DNA from: Undibacterium sp. KW1
GTDB taxonomy: Bacteria > Pseudomonadota > Gammaproteobacteria > Burkholderiales > Burkholderiaceae_D
Length of the DNA: 64,000 nucleotides
Direction: 5' to 3'
Assembly: GCF_009937955.1 (NCBI RefSeq)
Contig: NZ_AP018439.1
Location: forward strand, 124,001-188,000
Shown here: positions 56,985 through 64,000 of the stretch, one piece after another
How the letters are laid out: each line of letters begins with the position of its first letter
Position numbering within the stretch: position 1 is the first letter of the stretch
Translations under genes and position numbers: made by a program
The notes under the pieces: model-generated
What the model was told of the DNA's origin: nothing
What the model saw: the letters and a program-made list of their open reading frames with translations, nothing else
Database searches by the model: none

Positions 56985-57151
56985 ACTAGTGAACTGTAAC
57001 AGTGAAAATCGGAGTGCCTGCCATGTGCGCGACGATCATGGCTGCGTTGCAAATACTCGCGATAGCCCCGCTATCGCTGTGTTTTGCATCTTGCCCTGAT
57101 GCGCCGGGCACATGTCTTTCACTCTCGATTTCACTGTAACAGTCCACTAGT
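56985..57151. repeat. Long hairpin element, copy 3
   Basis: A 167-bp imperfect palindrome fills the gap between PepSY and DUF2271. The outer arms (from 56985 ACTAGTGAACTG and back to 57151) pair over about 50 bases, and the right arm includes the PepSY stop codon. The core from 57042 shares CTGCGTTGCAAAT with copy 2, then a GCGATAGC/GCTATCGC hairpin. Confidence 0.82.
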
Positions 57152-57803
57152 GGATAAACATCAGGGCAAGTATCAGAGGCAGCACAAGTCCAAACACCAC
57201 CACCGGCCAGGTGCTCGGGCGTTTGCCTGCATGCATCTTCAACAGGAACAGGCCGGTCACACAAAAAATCAGGCAGACCACCGCAAAGGCATCGATAAAC
57301 CAGTTCCATGCTGCGCCGGTATTGCGGCCTTTGTGCAGGTCATTGAAATAGGCGATCCAGCCACGGCTGGTCAGCTCATATTCCACTTCCCCATTGTCCA
57401 GTTCTATGCGCAACCAGGCATCGCCACCGGGTCGGGGCAAGCCTATATAGACTTCTTCCGGTGACCATTCCGGTGCCTGGTCACCCAGTTTTACTCCCAT
57501 GTCTTGTGCCAGCCATTCACTGACATCGCTGGGGATGGCGGCGTCATCGGTATTTTTCAAAGCGTTCAACTGCGACAACAAGGCAAATGGCAGCTTGCCT
57601 TCTTTCTTGCTGACGACAGGATGCGCTTCTATCTGTGCAGAATGATTCAGGGTGATGCCTGTCGCCGCAAACAGGATCATCGCTATCAGGCACAGTGCAG
57701 AACTGATCCAGTGCCATTGATGCAAATGGCGCAACCAGAAAGCCCGGCTTTGTTGTTGCGATAAATTGTCCGTACTGGCTTGCATGAATTTATTCTTGTT
57801 CAT
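57147..57803 (-). CDS. PepSY-domain membrane protein
   Basis: The 218 residues comprise an N-terminal membrane helix (WHWISSALCLIAMILFAATGITLNHS), a periplasmic PepSY-like region (GDAWLRIELDNGEVEYELTSRGWIAYFNDLHKGRNTG) and two C-terminal helices. Histidines in or near the helices could bind heme, as in PepSY-TM reductases. It is the first gene of the PepSY-DUF2271-DUF4198-apbE-flavoreductase unit and would carry electrons across the inner membrane. The ATG at 57803 directly abuts a Fur-like box; an internal ATG at 57785 is an alternative start. Confidence 0.87.
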   Translation of the reverse strand: MNKNKFMQASTDNLSQQQSRAFWLRHLHQWHWISSALCLIAMILFAATGITLNHSAQIEAHPVVSKKEGKLPFALLSQLNALKNTDDAAIPSDVSEWLAQDMGVKLGDQAPEWSPEEVYIGLPRPGGDAWLRIELDNGEVEYELTSRGWIAYFNDLHKGRNTGAAWNWFIDAFAVVCLIFCVTGLFLLKMHAGKRPSTWPVVVFGLVLPLILALMFIH

Positions 57804-57807
57804 TCTA

Positions 57808-57827
57808 AATGATAATTATTCTCAATT
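57808..57827. promoter_or_regulatory. Fur-box-like site before PepSY operon
   Basis: AATGATAATTATTCTCAATT matches most of the Fur consensus and sits directly in front of the PepSY start, where binding would repress the operon in iron-rich cells. Confidence 0.55.
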
Positions 57828-57975
57828 GTACATGGAGTCGTGTCGAAAAAGCAGTGGGAATTGTACATTTTTGTTTCCGCCTGACAGCGTGATAGGCATT
57901 TTGATAACTTTATTCCAAAGTCCACCCAGGCAGTGCGTGATAAACTTTTAGGGATATCAACTTATTTTCTTCATT

Positions 57976-59334
57976 ATGAACGTCGTCATTCTTGCAGCTG
58001 GCATGGGCAAACGCATGCAATCTTCTTTGCCCAAAGTATTGCACACGCTGGCAGGCAAGCCTTTACTGAACCATGTGATCGCCACGGCGCGACAACTGCA
58101 GGCCAGCACTATCTGCGTGATCTATGGCCATGGCGGTGAACAAGTACCAACAACCGTTGCCGCTGAAGATTTGCGCTTTGCGCTGCAAGAACCACAGCTG
58201 GGTACCGGCCACGCTGTTGCCCAGGCTTTGCCTGTGCTGGATATCAATCAAGCTACCCTGGTCTTGTATGGCGATGTGCCACTGACAACGCCAGCCAGCC
58301 TGGCCCGCCTGATTGCGGTAGCCGGTAAAGACAAGCTCGGTATCCTGACCGTGGACATGGCTGATCCTACAGGTTTGGGCCGTATTGTCAGGGAAGACGG
58401 CATCATCAAGCGCATCGTCGAACAAAAAGATGCGAATGAGACTGAGCGCCAGATCACTGAAACCAATACCGGCATCATGTCCATACCAACTGCTCACCTG
58501 CAAAAATGGCTGGGTAATTTATCCAACAAGAATGCCCAGGGTGAATATTATCTGACCGACATCGTCGCCCAGGCAGTAGCTGATGGTGTGGAAGTTGTCT
58601 CGGCCCAGCCCGATGCTGTCTGGGAAACCTTGGGCGTCAACAGCAAGGTACAACTGGCCGAGCTGGAGCGCACACATCAAAAAAATATCGCTCTCAAATT
58701 ACTGGAACAAGGCGTGGGGCTGTATGACCCGGCACGCATCGATGTACGTGGTAACCTGCAATGCGGGCGTGATGTGTCCATTGATGTAGGCTGCGTCTTT
58801 ATCGGTGACGTGCAACTCGGAGATGGCGTCACGATAGGCCCGAACTGCGTCATCAATAATGCGCGCATTGCAGCAGGCAGCAGCATCAAGGCCTTCTGCC
58901 ATATTGAAGATGCAGTAGTCGGTGCCAAATCACAGATAGGCCCTTATGCCCGCCTGCGCCCTGGTGCCGAGCTGGCAGAGGATGTGCACATCGGTAATTT
59001 TGTTGAAGTAAAAAATAGCCAGATCGCTGCACACAGCAAGGCCAATCACCTGGCTTATATTGGTGACGCCACCATAGGGAGCCGCGTCAATATAGGTGCC
59101 GGTACGATTACCTGCAATTATGACGGCGTGAACAAGTCTCGCACCATCATTGAGGATGATGCTTTCATCGGCAGTGATACACAACTGGTGGCACCAGTGC
59201 GGGTAGGCAAGGGCGCGACTTTGGGCGCAGGCACGACCCTGACCAAGGATGCACCGGAAGGCAAGCTCACCGTCTCACGCGCAAAGCAGATCACGATTGA
59301 TGGCTGGCAGCGTCCAGTCAAAATCAAGAAATAG
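57976..59334 (+). CDS. glmU: Bifunctional UDP-GlcNAc pyrophosphorylase / GlcN-1-P acetyltransferase
   Basis: A 452-residue GlmU. The uridyltransferase domain begins [29 protein letters not shown] (Gly-rich loop with Arg and Lys) and has [10 protein letters not shown]. The C-terminal left-handed beta-helix acetyltransferase has [28 protein letters not shown] and [30 protein letters not shown]. It makes UDP-GlcNAc for peptidoglycan and LPS. It is divergent from the PepSY operon. Confidence 0.96.
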   Translation: MNVVILAAGMGKRMQSSLPKVLHTLAGKPLLNHVIATARQLQASTICVIYGHGGEQVPTTVAAEDLRFALQEPQLGTGHAVAQALPVLDINQATLVLYGDVPLTTPASLARLIAVAGKDKLGILTVDMADPTGLGRIVREDGIIKRIVEQKDANETERQITETNTGIMSIPTAHLQKWLGNLSNKNAQGEYYLTDIVAQAVADGVEVVSAQPDAVWETLGVNSKVQLAELERTHQKNIALKLLEQGVGLYDPARIDVRGNLQCGRDVSIDVGCVFIGDVQLGDGVTIGPNCVINNARIAAGSSIKAFCHIEDAVVGAKSQIGPYARLRPGAELAEDVHIGNFVEVKNSQIAAHSKANHLAYIGDATIGSRVNIGAGTITCNYDGVNKSRTIIEDDAFIGSDTQLVAPVRVGKGATLGAGTTLTKDAPEGKLTVSRAKQITIDGWQRPVKIKK

Positions 59335-59343
59335 ACACTCATG

Positions 59344-59387
59344 GTGTAGCGGTCTGCCATGTCAGTCATATCGGCTGGCCGCTACAC
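59344..59387. terminator. Possible hairpin between convergent glmU and exported protein gene
   Basis: 9-bp arms GTGTAGCGG (59344-59352) and CCGCTACAC (59379-59387) with a 26-base spacer and no clear T run; weak as an intrinsic terminator. Confidence 0.4.
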
Positions 59388-59406
59388 AGTAATACACGTC
59401 AAAAAA

Positions 59407-60141
59407 TCAGGACAATGTTTGCAATAACTGCGCAGCTTTCTGCGCTTGCGGCGCATTGTTTTTGACTATTTCGTTCAAGTATTTTTTTGCTTCATCTGCA
59501 CGGTTTTTCTCTGCTGCCAGAGTCGCCGCACGCATCCACACCGCACCACGGAAATTCACATCAGTCTGGGCAAACTGCTGCGCATCGATAACATCTTTCA
59601 GCAATTGCTCACCCTTGTCGTGACGGTTCATTATTTTTGGAACGGCCAGATAAGTGCTGGCAGCGACGAAGCGCACTTCCAGTGCCACAGGCACGCTGCC
59701 ATGCATGGCGGGGCTATTTTCCGCCAGTTGCAAAGCCTGTTCTACCATCGCTGTGCCATCTTCCAGTGCCATGGTTTTTTCGCCTTTGGCGAATTTGTCG
59801 AGTGAAGACTTGGCAGTTGCTGCACCGGCATAAGACATCAGCAAAGGATTGCCTGGTTCTTGTTTGAGCAAATTGCTGAAGGTATTTGCTGCTTGCTGGT
59901 TAGCTGTTCTGCTGGCATCTATTTCAGCCTGGGCCAGTGAATTGATGTAGTCCTGATTCAACCATGCAGTCACAGCATTGGCGACATATTGTTCCTGGCT
60001 GATGGCCGGTGTACTGACCAGTTGTTTGACGGCAGTTTTGAATTCAGTTTCCGAGAAAGCCATGGCATTGCTGGCAAGAGTGGCGATGCCAGCGGCAAGC
60101 AAAACGGTTTTGATGGTAGTTGTAGTAAAGAGGTTTTTCAT
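59407..60141 (-). CDS. Exported helical-repeat (TPR-like) hypothetical protein
   Basis: About 244 residues from the ATG at 60141 (GGAG eight bases upstream) with a signal peptide (MKNLFTTTTIKTVLLAAGIA to SNAMA-F, residue 28). The mature part is all-helical with Ala-rich repeats (ASTYLAVPKIMNRHDKGEQLLKDVI, NRADEAKKYLNEIVKN) suggestive of TPR-like packing. No family recognised. The longer frame to 60216 adds an unlikely N-terminus. Confidence 0.72.
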   Translation of the reverse strand: MKNLFTTTTIKTVLLAAGIATLASNAMAFSETEFKTAVKQLVSTPAISQEQYVANAVTAWLNQDYINSLAQAEIDASRTANQQAANTFSNLLKQEPGNPLLMSYAGAATAKSSLDKFAKGEKTMALEDGTAMVEQALQLAENSPAMHGSVPVALEVRFVAASTYLAVPKIMNRHDKGEQLLKDVIDAQQFAQTDVNFRGAVWMRAATLAAEKNRADEAKKYLNEIVKNNAPQAQKAAQLLQTLS

Positions 60142-60515
60142 GATGGACTCCAGTAAATTATTCAGTAAGTTAATAAGCTGTGTGCTTGTTTGTTTGAGTG
60201 TTGTTCGGTACGGCAATGTCAGATTAAGGGCTGGTCGCGCAAGTCACCACCGGTATGAGATCAGTGGCAGGAATCTGGTGTGAAGCCTGAAAAAACGGGC
60301 GTGAAATGAGTTCTGGAAAAACAGAAAATTTCTGTCTATGGTGTATGAGGGACTTGGCGTGCCCACAAGGATGCAATTTCACAACAGTATGATGCCGGTT
60401 TGATAAGTGAGCCTGGCATAGAAAGGCAACTGAAAGCTTGTACTCCTTAGCATGTGAACCGACCACATGACACGCATGTTGTCTGCAAAACAAAAATTTC
60501 TATAGGAGAACACCG
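60142..60515. promoter_or_regulatory. Divergent region before porin
   Basis: About 370 bp between the exported helical protein and the porin. TATAGGAG eight bases before the porin ATG is a strong ribosome site. No operator or gene was recognised in the rest. Confidence 0.45.
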
Positions 60516-61565
60516 ATGAAGAAGTTACTCGGCGCGGCCACGCTGGCATGCATGGCAACTGCAGCGCATGCGCAAACCAGCGTCACTATCTATGGCCTTA
60601 TTGATGCCAACATCACTTATAACAACAATGCTGACGCGAATAAAGGCAGCCAGTTCAAACTCAATAGCGGCGGCATGAACACCTCACGCTTTGGCTTGCG
60701 CGGCAGTGAAGACCTGGGTGGCGGTTTGAAAGCCATCATGCAACTCGAAGGTGGTGTCTTGCTCGATACCGGTGCGTCTGATGGTGACATCTTTGGCCGT
60801 CAGGCCAATGTTGGCCTGCAAGGTGATTTTGGCCGCATCGTCGCTGGCCGTTCATACAGCACCACCTATGATTTCATCCTGCCGTTCGACCCTATGGGTT
60901 ATGCGCCGCAATATTCCTGGGCAACTTCCGCCGGTGCCACAGGCAACCGTAAAGACGGCATGCTGACTGGTGTATCCAATCTCTTGAAATACCAGTATGA
61001 CGGCAAGGGTTACAAACTCGGTGCAACTTATGGCTTTGGTGAAGTGGCAGGCAATACCTCAGGCAATGCCAAATACATCGTTGCGGCCAGCGCGTTCGAT
61101 GGCCCGTGGGCAGCTGTCATCACCTATGAGCAAAATAATAGTGCACCGATAGCCAACGGCACTTATGACCAGGCCAAGGTATTGCACCTGGGTGGGTCTT
61201 ATGATTTTGGCCCTGCCAAAGTGTTTGCTGGCTACCGCAATTTCAAGAAAACCCTGGCAACAGGTGCTGCAGACCAACGCAGTGACACACTGTGGCTGGG
61301 TGCCAATTATGCAGTGGCACCTTCCTGGACTCTGACGGGCGTCTACTACTATCAGGACATCAAGAATGTCGCATCAGGTGCAGATGCTGATCCAGGCATG
61401 CTGGTGCTGCGCGCCAAGTATGCGATGTCTAAACGCACTGATATCTATATCGCCACAGGCTATGCCAAGGCCAGCAATAACAAGCTGACTGGCGTATCGC
61501 GTGATGATGCAGGTTTTGCATCGAACCAGACATCGGCGACAGTTGGTATCCAGCATCGCTTTTAA
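60516..61565 (+). CDS. Gram-negative trimeric porin (porin_4 family)
   Basis: A 349-residue general porin. The signal peptide MKKLLGAATLACMATAAHAQ and mature start TSVTIYGLIDANITYNNN are typical of Burkholderiales OmpC-like porins, as are RFGLRGSEDLGGGLKAIMQLE, GRQANVGLQGDFGRIVAGR and the terminal TSATVGIQHRF with final Phe. It forms a passive channel for small hydrophilic solutes. Monocistronic, with a terminator after it. Confidence 0.95.
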   Translation: MKKLLGAATLACMATAAHAQTSVTIYGLIDANITYNNNADANKGSQFKLNSGGMNTSRFGLRGSEDLGGGLKAIMQLEGGVLLDTGASDGDIFGRQANVGLQGDFGRIVAGRSYSTTYDFILPFDPMGYAPQYSWATSAGATGNRKDGMLTGVSNLLKYQYDGKGYKLGATYGFGEVAGNTSGNAKYIVAASAFDGPWAAVITYEQNNSAPIANGTYDQAKVLHLGGSYDFGPAKVFAGYRNFKKTLATGAADQRSDTLWLGANYAVAPSWTLTGVYYYQDIKNVASGADADPGMLVLRAKYAMSKRTDIYIATGYAKASNNKLTGVSRDDAGFASNQTSATVGIQHRF

Positions 61566-61591
61566 TCGTATCGCGTGATGCTGTAAAAATC

Positions 61592-61626
61592 AAAAGCCCT
61601 GAGCTGCCAGATAGTTCAGGGCTTTT
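61592..61626. terminator. Intrinsic terminator after porin
   Basis: 11-bp arms (61592-61602 with 61616-61626) with a T run, between the porin and the convergent SDR gene; usable in both directions. Confidence 0.87.
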
Positions 61627-61645
61627 GTGTCTCGATATGACTGCT

Positions 61646-62464
61646 TCAATGTGGCCTGACTTCTTTCTTCAAAGCCGCCATCGCCATCTTCTCGACCAGA
61701 CCAGGCGCGATCAGTTTCAGCCAGCGTCCCAGCTTGCCCTTGAAGCTCATGACGACGTCACGGTCACCACGTTCATAGCCACGTATGATCAGCGATGCAC
61801 ATTCTTCTATCGACATCGCATCATCTTCTTTCAAGCCACTCTTGCCTGCTGCTTCACCCGCCGCGTTATAACCGTGATAGCGTATCTGGGTAGCCACCAC
61901 GCCAGGATATGCCACAGTCACCCTGACGCCAGCTTCTTTCAGTTCTGAACGCAAGCTCTCAAAAAAACCGCCCATGGCAAACTTGCTGGCACTGTACGCG
62001 GTGCGACCCGGTACACCGATCAGGCCTGCCAGGGAAGATACCGCAACGATAGTGCCGCGTGATTTTTTGAGATGGGGCAGGGCTGCATGGGTACACCAGA
62101 CACTGCCCCAGAAATTGATGCGCATGAGCTCCTGGTACCAGCCCAGGTTATCCACTTCTTCCAGCAGGGCCTGGGCAGATTTACCCGCATTATTGATGAG
62201 CACATCGATACTACCAAACTGTTCCACTGCTGCTTCTATCAGATGGCGGCAATTGGCTTCCATGCCGACATCGGTTTTTACTACGTGTGACACAGCACCA
62301 AAAGCCTTGCATTCTGCAGCCACTTTCTTGAGTGCTTCTTCATTGCGCGCCGCCAGCACCAATGCCAGGCTGGGGCCATATTTTTTAGCCAGTTGACGCG
62401 CGATTTCTGCCCCTATTCCATCTGAACTGCCAGTAATGACAACGACCTTGTGCTTTGCCTTCAT
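61646..62464 (-). CDS. Short-chain dehydrogenase/reductase
   Basis: A 272-residue classical SDR: cofactor motif VVVITGSSDGIGAEIARQL (residues 7-25), LINNAGKS, catalytic Ser in AVSSLAGLIGVPG and the YSASKFAMGGF Tyr-x3-Lys. The C-terminal part resembles DHRS7-like members. Its ATG overlaps the aldolase stop by four bases, so it is the third gene of an HD-aldolase-SDR unit. Substrate unknown. Confidence 0.9.
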   Translation of the reverse strand: MKAKHKVVVITGSSDGIGAEIARQLAKKYGPSLALVLAARNEEALKKVAAECKAFGAVSHVVKTDVGMEANCRHLIEAAVEQFGSIDVLINNAGKSAQALLEEVDNLGWYQELMRINFWGSVWCTHAALPHLKKSRGTIVAVSSLAGLIGVPGRTAYSASKFAMGGFFESLRSELKEAGVRVTVAYPGVVATQIRYHGYNAAGEAAGKSGLKEDDAMSIEECASLIIRGYERGDRDVVMSFKGKLGRWLKLIAPGLVEKMAMAALKKEVRPH

Positions 62465-63216
62465 AGTTTGTAGCTTTCATCCGTTCGATCAAGTTTGCGT
62501 ATCAGGGAGGGCCAGACAAAGGCACCACCCAAACCACCAGTCTGTACGCGCATGGCTTCTGCCACCCCTTTGACGATAAGCGGGTTCACATGTACCAGCT
62601 CACCCCCGGCCTGCGCTGCCAGCTGTATCTGGCAAGTTGCTTCAAAGGTATACATCGACAGGAAGGCATCGGCGATCGACTTGCCTGCTGTTAATAAGCC
62701 ATGATTGCGCAACATCAGGAAGTTAGCCTGTCCCATGTCAGCTTGCAAGCGCGGCTTTTCATCTTCCCTGAATGCAACGCCCTCATAATCATGATAAGCC
62801 AGTGATGCCAGCACAAAAGTTGATTGCTGCGACAGCGGCAGCACGCCACATTTTTGTGCGCTGACCGCGACCCCTGCCCGTGTATGCGTATGCAAAACAC
62901 ATTGCACATCTTCACGCGCCGCATGTACGGCGCTATGGATGACAAAGCCAGCCGGGTTCACCGGAAACGGTGAATCAATCACCTTATTGCACTGCTGATC
63001 CACCTTCACCAGAGAGGACGCTGTGATTTCATCAAACATCAGGCCATAAGGGTTGATGAGGAAATGATGCTCAGGCCCAGGTATGCGTGCACTGATATGG
63101 GTGAACACCAGGTCGCTCCAGCCATACAGAGCGACAAGGCGATAACAGGCTGCCAGATCGACACGTAATTGCCATTCTGCTGCGCTGACCTGATCTTTGA
63201 CTGAGGGGATATGCAT
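62461..63216 (-). CDS. Class II aldolase/adducin-family protein
   Basis: About 251 residues from the ATG at 63216 (GGAGAC upstream). The zinc-site pattern of the family is visible in YGWSDLVFTHISARIPGPEHHFLINPYGLMFDEIT, VLHTHTRAGVAVSA and LRNHGLLTAGKSIADAF. Members are aldolases or decarboxylases of phosphorylated sugars or hydroxy acids, but many lack a known substrate. It overlaps the SDR and lies behind the HD gene with a hairpin in the gap. Confidence 0.9.
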   Translation of the reverse strand: MHIPSVKDQVSAAEWQLRVDLAACYRLVALYGWSDLVFTHISARIPGPEHHFLINPYGLMFDEITASSLVKVDQQCNKVIDSPFPVNPAGFVIHSAVHAAREDVQCVLHTHTRAGVAVSAQKCGVLPLSQQSTFVLASLAYHDYEGVAFREDEKPRLQADMGQANFLMLRNHGLLTAGKSIADAFLSMYTFEATCQIQLAAQAGGELVHVNPLIVKGVAEAMRVQTGGLGGAFVWPSLIRKLDRTDESYKL

Positions 63217-63250
63217 ATTGTCTCCAGTGTTGTTTTTTTGTGACTCGGGC

Positions 63251-63295
63251 TTACACAAAACCGCTCCCACTGCGTTGCGGCGATTTTGTGCAAGT
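63251..63295. repeat. Hairpin in HD-aldolase gap, possibly related to the long hairpin family
   Basis: About 15-base arms (CTTACACAAAACCGC near 63250 with GCGATTTTGTGCAAG to 63294) enclose a loop containing CTGCGTTGC, the same nonamer that starts the core of copies 2 and 3. It is much shorter than those copies, so the relation is uncertain. Confidence 0.6.
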
Positions 63296-63303
63296 CCTTG
63301 TGA

Positions 63304-63894
63304 TTATTTGTCGTTGTTGCCGCTGATGGCCGCTTTGTAGATGGTATTGCGTGGCTGGCTGAACAGCTTGGTCAGCATGGGTTCAAATTCCACCAGCGGG
63401 AAAGTTTCTGCATGCGCATCGAAGGACGGGTTGTCGTACAAGGCGCAAAATTCTGCCGTGCGCTCGAAATGCGGGTGGCCACGGAATTGCTCGCGCATAT
63501 CCCTGTCCATGCCTATGTGGTGGAAAAAGTAATTGCCCTGGAAGATCCCATGATGCTGCACCATCCACAAGTTTTCTTCGCTGACAAAAGGTTTCAGGAT
63601 CGCTGCAGCAATATCGGGATGGTTAAAAGATCCCAAGGTATCGCCTATGTCGTGCAATAGCGCGCAACAGACATACTCATCATCACGACCATCCCGCAAG
63701 GCGCGCGTGGCGGTTTGCAATGAATGGGTAAAGCGGTCCACTGGGAAACCGCCATAGTCTCCCTCCAGCAAACGCAGATGTTGCATAACCCTGTCTGGCA
63801 AGCCCTGAACAAAATGCCGGAACTCGCCACTGATGATTTGCCAGTCTTCCTGGGTGCTGTCCTCCATACGGACAAATTGCGCGCGATGTTGCAT
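63304..63894 (-). CDS. HD-domain protein (PhnZ-like oxygenase or phosphohydrolase)
   Basis: 196 residues with FTHSLQTATRALRDGRDDEYVCCALLHDIGDTLGSFNHPDIAAAIL: His, His-Asp, His and Asp positions spaced as in the phosphonate-degrading PhnZ/TIGR03276-type HD oxygenases, which use a di-iron site. A plain HD phosphohydrolase cannot be excluded. No other phosphonate genes are nearby. First gene of a unit with class II aldolase and SDR, preceded by a palindrome. Confidence 0.8.
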   Translation of the reverse strand: MQHRAQFVRMEDSTQEDWQIISGEFRHFVQGLPDRVMQHLRLLEGDYGGFPVDRFTHSLQTATRALRDGRDDEYVCCALLHDIGDTLGSFNHPDIAAAILKPFVSEENLWMVQHHGIFQGNYFFHHIGMDRDMREQFRGHPHFERTAEFCALYDNPSFDAHAETFPLVEFEPMLTKLFSQPRNTIYKAAISGNNDK

Positions 63895-63911
63895 TTGAAT
63901 ACTCCCTGAAG

Positions 63912-63927
63912 TAGACGTATACGTATA
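63912..63927. promoter_or_regulatory. Palindromic operator candidate before HD-aldolase-SDR unit
   Basis: TAGACGTATACGTATA contains the perfect palindrome ACGTATACGT (63915-63924) with one mismatch in the extension, 18 bp before the HD start. It could bind a GntR- or TetR-type regulator lying outside the window. Confidence 0.5.
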
Positions 63928-64000
63928 GACATAACAGCCATACCTTAAACGCAGTTTTTAACTCAAACTGTCAAATACTTTACAATTCAGCGCATCTATT

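Overview
The window looks like chromosomal DNA of a Gram-negative betaproteobacterium, most likely Burkholderiales/Oxalobacteraceae (Undibacterium-like). The signs are a Burkholderiales-type trimeric porin, a fused indolepyruvate:ferredoxin oxidoreductase, a fused IcmF mutase, two TonB receptors, and GGDEF/EAL and LysR/LacI regulators. The taxonomic placement is inference. No rRNA, tRNA, transposase, integrase or CRISPR array was seen.

Layout. 1-4142: c-di-GMP genes, namely a membrane GGDEF-EAL protein cut by the left window edge, a periplasmic cupredoxin-like protein in front of it, and a soluble GGEEF cyclase. 4289-8464: an EamA exporter facing a stack of four regulators (Lrp, LysR, LytS-type kinase, LytTR regulator). 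8585-11267: acyltransferase, an NTF2-like protein and a LysR regulator. 11547-27805: a beta-glucan/glucose utilisation locus with ABC sugar importer, LacI repressor, GH1, TonB receptor, GH16 lipoprotein, GH3, glucokinase and sugar MFS. Four near-identical LacI-type operators (TGGAAA-CS-TTTCCA type) sit in front of the ABC operon, GH1 (two) and the TonB receptor. The model is outer-membrane capture and GH16/GH3 cleavage outside the cytoplasm, import by ABC/MFS, and GH1 plus glucokinase inside. 28255-35903: IOR and IcmF, both acting on amino-acid-derived acids/CoA thioesters.

36150-43430 is visibly AT-richer and reads as an acquired island. It holds a truncated small ORF, a 19-unit hexanucleotide repeat, and a second nutrient module on the minus strand: TonB receptor, Tat-exported 2H phosphoesterase (DUF1868) and MFS transporter. 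This module is divergent from its own LacI regulator, with a perfect 20-bp palindrome between them. The substrate is unknown, and it is the best candidate here for an undescribed system.

43601-50785 is ordinary small-gene territory (lipoprotein, NTF2/SnoaL, cupin, VOC, DinB, GNAT, PAS kinase, YjdM, SGNH hydrolase). 50859-52781 is an M64-type metallopeptidase with a DUF4214 tail. 53035-57803 is an iron-regulated-looking minus-strand operon (PepSY, DUF2271, DUF4198, ApbE, membrane-anchored flavoreductase). Its DUF2271 protein carries an SGAT flavinylation motif, which points to an extracytosolic flavin electron-transfer chain. 57976-63894: GlmU, a periplasmic protein, a porin, and an HD-oxygenase/class II aldolase/SDR operon.

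Two patterns run across the window. First, four genes (IOR start, MFS, DUF1868, DinB) are each put back in frame by adding a single base in a homopolymer, which suggests indel errors in the assembly or real decay. Second, long imperfect hairpins with a shared core (CTGCGTTGC...) but locus-specific self-complementary arms lie at 35903-36022, about 36033-36170 and 56985-57151, with a possible short relative at 63251-63295.
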